NCBI GenBank assembly: GCA_016208165.1
Contig: JACQYL010000034.1
Location: 1-51,014, forward strand
Origin: Deltaproteobacteria bacterium
GTDB lineage: Bacteria > Desulfobacterota > Desulfarculia > JACQYL01
Direction of reading: 5' to 3'
DNA length: 51,014 nt
The translations under genes were made by a program, and so were the position numbers. Shown here piece by piece: positions 42,974 through 51,014 of the stretch. Within the stretch, counting starts at the first letter, position 1. Each line of letters opens with the position of its first letter. The notes under the pieces are model-generated. The model was not told where the DNA came from and made no database searches. It worked only from the letters and a program-made list of their open reading frames with translations.

Positions 42974-43931
42974 GGGACTGGTTCAGGAGAACCGGCGGCT
43001 CAAAGAACAACTCGGCGATTTGAAGACCGAGAATGAAAAACTGGTCGGACAAAACCGAGGTCTGTTCGATATCCTGCCCAACATGGGGATCCGACTCGAG
43101 TCTTCCGTTAGAATGCTGTCCACCATCTCGCAGCTCACAGCCGTAACACTCGAGGGTTTCAGTCTGCGCAGCGCGGTTACCGAGATTCTGGAGATTCTGG
43201 TCCGCGAACACAATGACATCGAAAACTGCTCCGTGCTGCTGTACGATCCGGCGGAAAACCTGCTCCGGCTGCTGGCGGCCAGGGGCGCCGTCGATCTGTT
43301 GGGGGAACAAACCGGTCCGTATAATAGAAATCTCACCTTCAGGATTGGAGAAGGAATAGCAGGGCGCGTATTCGCCGAGAACAGACCTCGATTCTGGGAC
43401 GAGACTTCTTCCGACCCCGGACTTCTCAAACGGAATTCCGGCTCGTTCACCCCTCCGGCCCTGGCGTGTCTGCCGTTGTCGACCAGGGATCAGACCATTG
43501 GAGTGCTGAACGTTTCCTTTGGAACTCCCGAGCCTCTGCCTTCCCATCGCAAGCGAGATCTCTCCATCATGAGCGGCGTTGTGGCCAACATCGTTCAGAC
43601 CCTGTTGCTCAGGTGCGAGGTTGACGAGAAATCGGCTTCACTCCACGCCAAGGTGCTGGAATGCGAGCGGGAGATCATCGACCGACTCCGGGTGGAAGAA
43701 GACCGGGAACGCTTAATAGGAGAGCTTCAAAACGCCCTTGCCGAAGTCAAGAGATTGAGCGGCCTTCTGCCGATTTGTGTGAACTGCAAGAAAATACGGA
43801 ACGACGAAGGGTATTGGGAACAGGTCGAGTCCTACATCCGTAAACATTCCGAGGCCGAATTCAGCCACGGAATCTGCCCCGAATGCGCCAAAGTGCTCTA
43901 TCCCGAGTTCAGGTCTTCGCACTCCGAATAA
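42951..43931 (+). CDS. GAF-domain signalling protein with C-terminal double-CxxC module
   Basis: The 326-residue protein has an N-terminal coiled coil (VQENRRLKEQLGDLKTENEK), a GAF domain (about 60-225), a second coiled coil and a short terminal module. That module reads LLPICVNCKKIRNDEGYW, then an amphipathic stretch and HGICPECAKVLYPEF, giving two CxxC pairs likely to bind zinc. The module is common at the ends of deltaproteobacterial PAS, GAF and receiver proteins and its role is unknown. GTG 42951 lies inside the HDOD gene, so the two are coupled and share the sigma-54 promoter. Confidence 0.87.
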   Translation: MIDPVEVEGLVQENRRLKEQLGDLKTENEKLVGQNRGLFDILPNMGIRLESSVRMLSTISQLTAVTLEGFSLRSAVTEILEILVREHNDIENCSVLLYDPAENLLRLLAARGAVDLLGEQTGPYNRNLTFRIGEGIAGRVFAENRPRFWDETSSDPGLLKRNSGSFTPPALACLPLSTRDQTIGVLNVSFGTPEPLPSHRKRDLSIMSGVVANIVQTLLLRCEVDEKSASLHAKVLECEREIIDRLRVEEDRERLIGELQNALAEVKRLSGLLPICVNCKKIRNDEGYWEQVESYIRKHSEAEFSHGICPECAKVLYPEFRSSHSE

Positions 43932-44008
43932 CGTCGTTGCATCGAGGCGACCCGTCCGCGTCCGTTAAATAAGGCGCGGGCCGGCCTGAACCGCCTATTC
44001 GCGGCCCA

Positions 44009-44260
44009 TCATCCCCCCTCGAGAAGACCGACGATTTCTTCCGTTTTGAAGAGCCTTCCCTGAGACACCACGACGCCGCCGATCACCATGGCGGGACTGA
44101 GCAATAGTCCGAATTCCCGGAGCACGTCTTCCGATAGGATCCAACGCTTCTTGATTTCGGCTTCCACTCCGGCATCGGCCACGGCCTTCTTGACGTTTTC
44201 AAACAGTTTGGTGCAGATCTCGCACGGCGGCTGAATGGCGATCACCTCGATCCGGATCAA
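44009..44260 (-). CDS. Small thioredoxin-like protein with CxxC
   Basis: From TTG 44260, which has GGAGGT six bases upstream, the 83-residue protein reads LIRIEVIAIQPPCEICTKLF, a first strand with the CEIC active site and helix, and later GLLLSPAMVIGGVVVSQGRL with a cis-proline-type SPA turn. This is a minimal thioredoxin or glutaredoxin-like fold. A longer frame from GTG 44299 has no ribosome site. It follows the metallochaperone GTPase on the same strand at about 290 bases. Confidence 0.75.
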   Translation of the reverse strand: MIRIEVIAIQPPCEICTKLFENVKKAVADAGVEAEIKKRWILSEDVLREFGLLLSPAMVIGGVVVSQGRLFKTEEIVGLLEGG

Positions 44261-44546
44261 CGTCGCACCTCCGAATTTGCGGAACGGTACACCTGCCACA
44301 CGGTGTGGCGCCGGTACGGTCGGGCTTCATCCCCCCGCCGCCGAGCGGTCGTTTCCCGGGTAGGATAAACGCCGACCCCGGCAAGTACGGATGTGTCTTC
44401 ACACGTCATCGCCCGCCGGTCCCGGCGGGGCATCCAACATTCCTTGAATTTCTCCGGATTCCGGATCTCGCTGCGTTCGTCCGGAATGACGTCTTTGAAA
44501 TCGCGTACCGTATCGGGAGCCCCTGTCCTTCCGGCAATCCCACCAC

Positions 44547-45689
44547 TTAAACTCCTTCACGGATGATGTGAGGAGGATTTGGATACGCGGGACTGAAGCA
44601 CTGCAGGTTCACGATGTCAAACCGGAGGCCCGATCGCCGGCAGACTCCGGCAATCGAATCACGCACCACGGCGTCCAGCTCGTCCGGATCGATTTTCACC
44701 CTCGCGTTGAGCACCAGACTGACCTGACGCCGCTCTCCCAGCGGGTCGCCGCTGACGGCCGGTTCTTCGCCCAGATGGGTGACATTGGCCCAAAGCGCCT
44801 TTCCCCCGGCCGTAATGACCAGCTTCAAATGCCCTATCTCCGCGTCTCTCTCCCGGAAAGCCTCCGCCAGGGATTCCGTCAGAGCAAGGGCAAACGCGTT
44901 CACATCAAACGATTCGTCCGCGGAGACCTTAACCGCTGCATTCAACCAGCCCAGGACCGCCTCGGCGGTGGCATACCGATCATAATCGATCTGTTTGAGG
45001 ACGGTGTTCGCTCCGGGCGCGGCGGAAAGGAGATGCTCCAACCAGTCATCCATGCCCTCGCCCTCCCGGGCCGACACCGCCTTCACGGATTTCTCCGTGA
45101 AACGTTCTTCCAGAGCGCACACCAGCCTGTCTCTCTCATCGCCTCCGAGAAGGTCAATCTTGTTGAGAACGATGACGTCCGCCTCTTCCAACTGCTTTTG
45201 AAACAGGTAGGAAACCTCTTCGGGAAACGATGTCCGGGTTTCACCCAACAGCAGCTCGCGCATTCGAGCCGGATCCACCATGGTCGAGAACGGTGCAAAC
45301 CTGAAGGCGTCCCTGTAACGAATCTTTATGGGATTGGCCACTGCAGCCACGAAGTCGGTGCAACTTCCCACCGGCTCGCCCATCAGCACGTCCGGGTGGT
45401 GGGCGAGTATCTTCTCCATCTGAATGATGAGGTCGTCGAACTTGCAGCAGAAACATCCTTCGACCACCTCTTCCACAGGAACGCCCAGCTCCGTGAGCAT
45501 CCGTCTCGCAATGACCGTATCCACCAAGTTCTCGCTCTGATCGTTGGTGACGATCCCCACCCGCATGCCGCGCCGGATCAACCGCTTGGCCAAACCCGCC
45601 AGGGCCGTGGTTTTGCCGGAGCCTAGAAAGCCGCCCGCGAAAACCAATTTGACGGGTTTTTCCACCGTCAGTCCTTTGTGACCGTCCAT
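44547..45689 (-). CDS. COG0523 (CobW/HypB-type) metallochaperone GTPase
   Basis: The 380-residue G3E-family GTPase has Walker A GGFLGSGKTT, the metal-binding VVEGCFCCKFDDL (CxCC) and the guanine-specificity NKID in VIVLNKIDLLGG. The C-terminal half is long and unlike CobW_C. GTP-driven delivery of zinc, cobalt or iron to a target enzyme is the known role of the family; here the target is unknown. The start at ATG 45689 has AAAGGA upstream. The open frame extends 49 codons further without family features. Confidence 0.88.
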   Translation of the reverse strand: MDGHKGLTVEKPVKLVFAGGFLGSGKTTALAGLAKRLIRRGMRVGIVTNDQSENLVDTVIARRMLTELGVPVEEVVEGCFCCKFDDLIIQMEKILAHHPDVLMGEPVGSCTDFVAAVANPIKIRYRDAFRFAPFSTMVDPARMRELLLGETRTSFPEEVSYLFQKQLEEADVIVLNKIDLLGGDERDRLVCALEERFTEKSVKAVSAREGEGMDDWLEHLLSAAPGANTVLKQIDYDRYATAEAVLGWLNAAVKVSADESFDVNAFALALTESLAEAFRERDAEIGHLKLVITAGGKALWANVTHLGEEPAVSGDPLGERRQVSLVLNARVKIDPDELDAVVRDSIAGVCRRSGLRFDIVNLQCFSPAYPNPPHIIREGV

Positions 45690-46176
45690 GTTGAGTCCTT
45701 TTTTCTTTGCACTTGAAATCTCAACAGCCTTGCCGTGCTTCCACCGTTGCCGGAATTGCATGGGATGAATCGAACACCTGCGAGAGCTTTCGGTGTTTTT
45801 GGGGGAAAGAACCGGTGGATTGTGAAATCTTACCATGGAAGCGCGTTTCTCTCAACGTTTAGCAGAGTCTTCTCCCGCATACGGATGTCCCTTCCCGTAG
45901 CTGCCGGTCATCAGAACCTGGAGCGCCTGATCGCGTGGTTCAACATGCGCCGGAGCCGTATCACCGGCGGGTACATCGGCGACCATAAACAGGTCCGGCG
46001 GTTTCGGAACTCCTTGAAGCCGCGCAACCCTATCGACATCCATGCTGTAAAGAAAAGAGGGGATATTCCCGGCGTCGTGCCGGGAAAGGTCCGGGAGACC
46101 GTCTACGACGTGGTGGGAAAAGGTCCATGCCCGGCGGAATGACTACCAGACCGTGGAAATCCGAAACCTCTTCCGT

Positions 46177-46325
46177 GCTGACACATGTGTTAGATGTTTC
46201 TTCGTCAGTTAACGTCCCAACAGGGCCAACCGCTATCTGATTAGTGTTAAGTTGGAAAGTTTCTTGCTTTACCTGACACATATGTTAGATATTGTCTTTT
46301 AAGTGAACGATCCAACAGGGCCAAC
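46177..46325 (+). repeat. Degenerate direct repeat, about 54 bp, spaced 96 bp apart
   Basis: The unit at 46177-46230 and that at 46273-46325 share TGACACATGTGTTAGAT / TGACACATATGTTAGAT near the start and CCAACAGGGCCAAC at the end, with weaker similarity between. The start of the unit is itself near-palindromic (ACACATGTGT). Confidence 0.6.
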
Positions 46326-46676
46326 TTTTATTTGAGCACCGAATATGCGGTTTTTCTCCCCGTGCGACGCGCATCATCTATAGTTTGCAGACGCGCAGCG
46401 AGAATATGCACCTACACTTCAGAAGCTCTCTAAGCTGCCCAGGTGCTTCCGTTTTTCAACTCTACCCTCTCGAGGCCTCTCGGCTCTCCGGGGTTTTATG
46501 CATTTTGTGTTGAAGCCGGACAGCTTGTTTGTTTCTCGCTTTTCTTTGTCTCTTTACTTTTAAAGATCGGACGTTTCCTGAAAAAGTTTAACTCATTTTT
46601 TCAGAAGACAAAAAATGAGTTCTCCGCCTGCCACGAAAACCACGGGGCGGGGCTTCTTCCCCTCAAAATACCCTAT

Positions 46677-46799
46677 CAGGCTGTTGAAAAACGCGATCTG
46701 CGGCGTTGCGCTTCATCCCTCGTCACTGCGACGTACTCTATGTACGCCTCACTCCTCGGGATTTGCGCGCCTTGCATCTCATCCTTTTTCAACGGGCTG
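46677..46799 (+). mobile_element. 123-bp MITE-like repeat, copy 2
   Basis: This matches the element at 30248-30370 in inverted orientation. The ends CAGGCTGTTGAAAAACG and CTTTTTCAACGGGCTG are imperfect inverted repeats. Both copies are preceded by CCCTAT on the same side, so the element or its target preference extends at least six bases further. Confidence 0.75.
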
Positions 46800-47021
46800 C
46801 TGTGGGGGCCGCTGTCCTACTTTCTCGTCCGATTGACAGTACATGACTCCTGATTATGTTACGGACAGATCAGCGAGGAAGCGTATTGGGCTGAAACCTG
46901 CAAAGCGCTGAGATGTTCGTTCCGGCCGATTCCGGCGAACGACTCTCAGCCCATCCGAAAAATAGAGATCGATGCGCTTTCAACAGCTTGATCGAAAGCA
47001 AACGAAAGGAGTTGATCCGGA

Positions 47022-47321
47022 ATGGAAGAAAGAATGAAAGTATCTCCGGACGTCTGTTCTTGGGTCGATACCGAACATACCAAACTGTTTATCGAAGCGG
47101 TCATCCCCGGCGTCAAGAAAGAGGATATTCATTTGAAGATGCATGAGGACAGCATGTACCTCGACGCCCCCAGGGACGAGATTGAATATACATCCACGAT
47201 GGCTTTTTGCTGTCCGGTGAACGACAAGGCCGCCAAGGCGCATTACGAGAACGGACTGCTGAGAATCGAAGTCCCGTTCAAAGACCCGATGGAGGACGCA
47301 ACGTCCGTTAGTATCAACTAA
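47022..47321 (+). CDS. Hsp20/alpha-crystallin-type small heat-shock protein
   Basis: The 99-residue protein is one alpha-crystallin domain: FIEAVIPGVKKEDIHLKMHE, a strand pair and the conserved end AHYENGLLRIEVPFKD (normally A-x-x-x-NGVL-x-I-x-x-P). It lacks the usual long N-terminal arm and the C-terminal I-x-I tail, so it may form small oligomers only. AAAGGAG lies about ten bases upstream. It acts as an ATP-independent holdase. Confidence 0.88.
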   Translation: MEERMKVSPDVCSWVDTEHTKLFIEAVIPGVKKEDIHLKMHEDSMYLDAPRDEIEYTSTMAFCCPVNDKAAKAHYENGLLRIEVPFKDPMEDATSVSIN

Positions 47322-48231
47322 TGGCTGTAACCGTATAATAGAACTTCCGGCAAGATCGAGAAGCCTGCCGGGAAAAAGGACAACGTTCACGGGGAAGGAC
47401 CTGCTTTCAGCGGATTTTTCCCCGCGCGCATTTTGCGGTCGGGGGCGCGCGTAACAGACCCGAAAGTTGTTGCGGGGCGCGTTCCAGCCATACTGTGACA
47501 GCCCGCACCCCGTGAATACCTACAATTCCGAGAGCCGGTGAACGAAATTCAACGGATCATCATCGGACCGGAACATCTTCCGTCTTTCGATCGCAAAGAA
47601 TTCCTGCAAAGCCTACAAACATGCACATCCCCTATAGTGACTCATCAGGGGAAAGCCGGATTGATCGATGTTTAAGCGATTGGTGACGACGAGTAGAAAT
47701 GATGTTGGTTCGTCTAGTCAGCAGGATGGGTGATTTTTAGGGCAAGTTGGGCGGGTACTGTATCTTGTGGGCGGCAATACGGAGACCGACTCTTCGTTGC
47801 GGTTCATCCTGTGATGTCGGCCTAATAAGGGTCAAAATGAGACTTGATCCTTTTTCCCCTGGGAACGCCGAGCCCCAGCTCGGCCCAACTTCGTGCCCGG
47901 GGCGGCGAGCGAACCCGAACGGCCACGAGGACTAAGCCATCTTGAGTTCGGAACTTCTTGCAATAATAAAGAAATAATGGGGACGTCCATACCTTTAAAC
48001 CATTTTTCTCCAATCAAACTGGATCATTATTCTTTTTGTTTACCCCAGTCCGACAAGCGACTTGCCGCCGGTTGACTGATCTTGAGCCTGCCGGCAGTCT
48101 CGGTGGCGGTCGTCCCAAGCTTTCGATGCGCCAATAACATAAGAGCACCCGAGCCTTGACGGTTTGCGGCGATTTACCGGGCGTCGTCAATACATCCCGA
48201 AGGAATGCGTGTTGGAAATTATGTTCCATCG
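47322..48231. other. Intergenic, about 910 bp, no gene seen
   Basis: No open frame here has a ribosome site or recognised domain. A perfect hairpin GCCGAGC-CCCA-GCTCGGC lies at 47867-47884 inside text that resembles dispersed non-coding repeats. A CCGGCA/TGCCGG stem just after the Hsp20 stop lacks a T-run, so I do not call it a terminator. Confidence 0.35.
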
Positions 48232-48801
48232 TCACGCCAATTGCGGGGCAGGTTTAAAACCAGCCTTTACGACAATATTCGGATTTTCCCGATCCGTTTC
48301 CCATTGCGCAGGGTTATTGACGATGTATTCCCTAATCCGGTTCAGTTCGTCATCGTTGCGGATGATATGTTCGTAATAATTGCGCTGCGATATTTTAGCG
48401 CGTGGGGTGCCTCGAAGATGGTTGATGCGTTTTGTGGATACCGTTTTGAATGCGCCCACCAAACGACCGATGGGTTTGCGGTTTTCCGTAGGGGCGGTTC
48501 GTCACGGATCCTGAGCCCCGTCGAAGGGCGAACCGCCCTTGGTAACGCCGGTAATTACGATAACCCCATGCACATGATTGGGCATGATGACCCGTTCATC
48601 CAATTCCACATAACCGTGTCGTGTCGCCAGCCATTCCCACGAGTCTGCAACCTCTTGGCCGAAATCGTTCAAAACTGTTTTCCCGTCCACGGCGTCCCCG
48701 AACAAACATTCCCGGTTCCTGGCGCAAATGGTTACGAAATAGACCCCGGCCTGTGAATAATCGTATCCGTGCAATCGGATGGATCGTCGGTTATGTCGCA
48801 T
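48232..48801 (-). pseudogene. REP-associated tyrosine transposase (RAYT), interrupted by a palindrome with an in-frame stop
   Basis: From ATG 48801 the frame reads RRSIRLHGYDYSQAGVYFVT, then the Y1-transposase HUH segment VIMPNHVHGVIVI. A TGA at 48504-48502 interrupts it inside a palindromic insert, and the same frame continues with GAFKTVSTKRINHLRGTP and QRNYYEHIIRNDDELNRIRE, where the catalytic tyrosine region lies. The interrupting stretch is the REP-like hairpin also found just upstream of the gene. The gene is probably inactive unless the TGA is suppressed. Confidence 0.8.
48491..48537. repeat. REP-like palindrome inside the RAYT gene
   Basis: The arms GGGGCGGTTCGTC and the partly complementary end GGGCGAACCGCC enclose ACGGATCCTGAG. 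A near-identical segment is at 48819-48863. It brings the TGA that breaks the transposase. Confidence 0.7.
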
Positions 48802-48818
48802 CAATTTCCACTGCGAGG

Positions 48819-48863
48819 GCGGTTCGTCACGGATCCTGAGCTCCGTCGAAGGACGAACCGCCC
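48819..48863. repeat. REP-like palindrome upstream of the RAYT gene
   Basis: The arms GGCGGTTCGTC and GACGAACCGCC are almost perfect inverted repeats around ACGGATCCTGAG. It lies just upstream of the transposase ATG (48801), the usual position for REPs mobilised by a RAYT. Confidence 0.7.
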
Positions 48864-49128
48864 CTACAGACCGGCCGTCATCCATCCTATTATCCCCTGA
48901 TCAAAAGGGCCGCGTCTGTCCCCCTCAATTTTGTAAAGGCATCTTTCTCATCATTGTCGGTCTGTTTGAATTAAAAAATTTTATGCAGCTTATGTGCCAA
49001 ATGCAAGAACAGATTTATTTTACTGGGATTCGGCCATTTCGGCTCAAGATCGATACCCGGCTATTGCGCAGAAATTGAGCAATTGGTTGGGCATGTTGCT
49101 CAATAATTGAGCAATATACCCCTGACCT
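48864..49128. other. AT-rich spacer between the REP palindrome and the insertion sequence
   Basis: No gene is seen. The last part holds one exact copy of the 19-bp motif of 2764-2782 (reverse, 49063-49081), followed by alternating TTGAGCAA / TTGCTCAA boxes at about 49075-49115. Confidence 0.5.
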
Positions 49129-51014
49129 CCAAAGTTTGACACTTATAGAAATAATATATTGTAATATCAATAGGTTATCTATACGAGGATGGCCGTTTTT
49201 ACACTACAAACTCCGTTTCATGGCAGCGACGAGGGAATGGGAGGCGCACCAATCGAGACGAGCAGTTGTTTTTGTTCGTTTGTCGGCCTAGTGAGCACGC
49301 GCGTCTTGCTTCCCTTGGTTACCAGTTCCCCCATCTTAATCCGCTGGAGTTGGAAAAGGGCTTTGGGTACGGAAACGGTTTTGAGTTTTCTGCGCATCCA
49401 CCGTTCGATCTGCAGGGCCAGTACACAAACAAAGATGTGAGCGCGAATCCGCTTTTCCGTCCAGTGATATACCGGACGGATCAGTAGCGTGCTCTTCAGA
49501 GACCGCCACCCACGCTCGATCTCGGCAAGCTCCTTATAGCAGCCTACCACTTCGTTCAACGGCAGAGTGAGGTCCGTGGTCTCCAGCATCAGCATGCCGT
49601 CGACCTTGTTTTCCCACTCCAGCACCTTTCGGTCTTTGGTGACAGTGACCTTGTCGCCGGTCGGTTTCAAGTGGTAAAAACGAAGCAGGTTGTGATCGCG
49701 AAGGTGGTCGCGGATTCGGTCGTATGTCCCGGACGGCGTTGGCTTTCTACCTTTCGCGTTTGGATGGGCCAGTTTGTGGAGCGCTTTCTTGATCCATGCG
49801 TCTGAAGCCTCCAGACGGCTTTCCCGGCCCCTCCTGGTCTCAAGGGCGATCTCGGGGGAATAGGCGAGGACAAAACGTACGCCTTCCCGCTCCTGCTCCA
49901 GAAATTGCTCCTTGTCGCTTTGCCTGTCGAATCCTTTTTCAAGCGATCCGATGATCTCGGCGGCCAACGCGTTCCGTCGGACCGGATGCGCCACGATGAA
50001 TCCTAATTTTTCACCGAGCAGCCCGTCGAGGTTGGCATCGGACAGCATACCGCGATCGCCCACGAAGACCACGCGCTTCAAGTCGAACCTCTTTTTAAGG
50101 TCCATAACCACTTCCAATACGGTCGACTTGTCCACCGTGTTGCCGGCGAATACATGGTGGCACAGCGGGATTCCCTCGCGCGTCACCACCATTCCGATGA
50201 CCACTTGGCGCTTGTCAAAGCGGCCGTCCCGGCTGTAACCATATCTGCGAAAGTCACCATCGAGCAAAGAGCGGTCGCCCTCGAAGTAGGTCGAAGTAAT
50301 GTCGTAGAAGACCAACTCCAACGGCTCGGATTCTCTAAGCAGCCGCTTGGCGATGAACGGTTCCGCCTTTTCCTTGACTTCAAGTAAACGGTCCATGGCC
50401 CGCAACAGGTGATGATAGGAAGGCTTGTCCCGGTCGCTGTAATGCACCGAATCCAGCCAGTCCAGAAGCGCAAGTTTGCTGCACGGGTCACAGACTCGAT
50501 TGACGACCAGCATCCGGATCAGTTCCGCAGCCGGAAAGGCGGCCGAACCGGCAATACCGGCGCGTCCGAGAGCCTCTTTGAATCCCAGCCGATCCCATAC
50601 ACTACCAACCGCATGAACGTGGCCGAAGTCGCGTGCGGAAAACAACTGAGCTTCTTCCTCCACCGGCTGTGGCTCCCCAGCCGCACGAAGGAACCCGTTT
50701 GCAAGATTGCGAAGCGTCTCGGTCCCCAGTTTTTCCAGCGGCCCCAGGTTTACGATCACTCGGTTTCTCGGGGCTCCTCCCCGGACGGGATCTCGGAAGC
50801 TCTCGCATATCTGCACGGAGCTGTACGCCTTGCCCCGATGTTTCTGTCGATGAACCCGGACAAACATAGCCTACATAATACATTATTAAGCACATTATGT
50901 CAATATATTAATGGTTTAATTATACACTACATATCCGACACGACAAAATCCAACTTTGATCCAGATTCCAATATGTTATGATAGATTTATCGGCCGCCAA
51001 GTGTCAAACTTCGG
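49129..51014 (-). mobile_element. IS1634-type insertion sequence, apparently complete
   Basis: The left end reads CCAAAGTTTGACACTT (49129-49144). The reverse complement of the window's last 16 bases reads CCGAAGTTTGACACTT, so the terminal inverted repeats agree at 15 of 16 positions. The 1886-bp element contains one full-length transposase gene. The outer right flank is outside the window, so a target duplication cannot be checked and one or two end bases may be missing. Confidence 0.8.
49218..50867 (-). CDS. IS1634-family (IS4-related) DDE transposase
   Basis: The protein has 549 residues. The DDE catalytic core is recognisable from VFYDITSTYFEGDRSLLDGD (first Asp), VVFVGDRGMLSDANLDGLLG (second Asp) and the C-terminal YKELAEIERGWRSLKSTLLI (Glu, in the Y-x2-L-x2-IE-x2-W-x-LKS form). 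The opening VRVHRQKHRGKAYSSVQICE is also typical of this family. No frameshift or stop interrupts it, so the copy may be active. An AT-rich stretch upstream (50860-51000) would carry the promoter. Its codon use resembles the host's moderate GC. Confidence 0.93.
   Translation of the reverse strand: MFVRVHRQKHRGKAYSSVQICESFRDPVRGGAPRNRVIVNLGPLEKLGTETLRNLANGFLRAAGEPQPVEEEAQLFSARDFGHVHAVGSVWDRLGFKEALGRAGIAGSAAFPAAELIRMLVVNRVCDPCSKLALLDWLDSVHYSDRDKPSYHHLLRAMDRLLEVKEKAEPFIAKRLLRESEPLELVFYDITSTYFEGDRSLLDGDFRRYGYSRDGRFDKRQVVIGMVVTREGIPLCHHVFAGNTVDKSTVLEVVMDLKKRFDLKRVVFVGDRGMLSDANLDGLLGEKLGFIVAHPVRRNALAAEIIGSLEKGFDRQSDKEQFLEQEREGVRFVLAYSPEIALETRRGRESRLEASDAWIKKALHKLAHPNAKGRKPTPSGTYDRIRDHLRDHNLLRFYHLKPTGDKVTVTKDRKVLEWENKVDGMLMLETTDLTLPLNEVVGCYKELAEIERGWRSLKSTLLIRPVYHWTEKRIRAHIFVCVLALQIERWMRRKLKTVSVPKALFQLQRIKMGELVTKGSKTRVLTRPTNEQKQLLVSIGAPPIPSSLP

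Larger units (their letters stand above)
45690..47021. other. Accessory intergenic region with repeats, about 1.3 kb
   Basis: Frames on both strands between 45735 and 46281 are short and give no recognisable protein; one minus-strand frame (46043-45852) has coding-like composition but no family match. The rest holds a degenerate 54-bp direct repeat, AT-rich sequence and a second 123-bp element. The ribosome site AAAGGAG of the Hsp20 gene is at the right end. Confidence 0.4.

Noticed and set aside
45852-46281. Minus-strand frames that looked like a broken gene upstream of the GTPase
   Set aside because: No family recognised, frames are short and change repeatedly; coding potential not supported enough to annotate.
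48502-48504. In-frame TGA in the RAYT gene as another selenocysteine codon
   Set aside because: It lies within a REP-like palindrome that is repeated upstream of the gene and is not at a catalytic position; a disrupted transposase explains it better.
48979-48999. Second sigma-54-like site on the minus strand (TGGCACA-N4-CTGCA)
   Set aside because: Two mismatches to consensus and the downstream gene is a broken transposase; probably chance.
1-51014. CRISPR array or phage genes
   Set aside because: No regularly spaced repeats and no structural or integrase genes were seen.

Overview
The window looks like chromosome from an anaerobic deltaproteobacterium (Desulfobacterota). This is an inference from gene content: short-chain dehydrogenases and CoA-thioester enzymes, an orphan TRAP binding protein, a branched-chain amino-acid ABC transporter, NtrC-type signalling, a chemoreceptor with zinc-binding domains, and what reads as several selenocysteine-containing redox proteins. 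Base composition is moderately GC-rich except in the insertion elements and a few short stretches. No rRNA, tRNA or CRISPR array was seen.

Layout. 1-5.1 kb: a chemoreceptor with two tandem CZB domains (minus) and a secreted PQQ-type sugar dehydrogenase (plus). 5.2-11.7 kb: a minus-strand cassette of a TPR/B12-binding/radical SAM protein, a small open frame without a usable start, a MoxR-like AAA+ ATPase and a VWA protein. 12.3-16.4 kb: a minus-strand acyl-CoA group (ThDP enzyme, type-2 hydroxyacyl-CoA dehydrogenase-like SDR, enoyl-CoA hydratase) next to the C-terminal stump of a 2-hydroxyacyl-CoA dehydratase/benzoyl-CoA reductase-type ATPase. 16.9-20.6 kb: a soluble GAF-GAF-PAS histidine kinase and its sigma-54 response regulator. 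20.9-24.2 kb: alpha/beta hydrolase, divergent SDR, TRAP periplasmic receptor.

24.4-32.7 kb is the most interesting part. A minus-strand operon starts with an ArsR-type regulator and continues with a small helical protein, a membrane rhodanese-DsbD-thioredoxin fusion, a GcvH-like protein, a small thioredoxin-fold protein and an RNA methyltransferase. Three of these six genes are interrupted only by in-frame TGA codons (four TGAs in all). Each TGA lies at or near a redox-type position and is followed by a short hairpin with G in its loop at bacterial-SECIS distance, so I read them as selenoproteins. Divergent from it is an arsenic-type operon (ArsR, thioredoxin-like, DGC zinc protein, ArsC, periplasmic thioredoxin). 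It has no efflux pump, and a 123-bp inverted-repeat element lies between arsR and the next gene.

32.8-40.1 kb: a zinc-ribbon/SPFH pair and a complete liv-type ABC transporter. 40.5-45.7 kb: a 2-hydroxyacid dehydrogenase, an HDOD-GAF pair behind a near-consensus sigma-54 promoter, a small CxxC thioredoxin-like protein and a COG0523 metallochaperone GTPase. 45.7-51 kb is accessory and mostly non-coding: degenerate direct repeats, a second copy of the 123-bp element, an Hsp20, a REP-associated transposase broken by its own type of palindrome, and a complete IS1634-type element ending exactly at the window edge.
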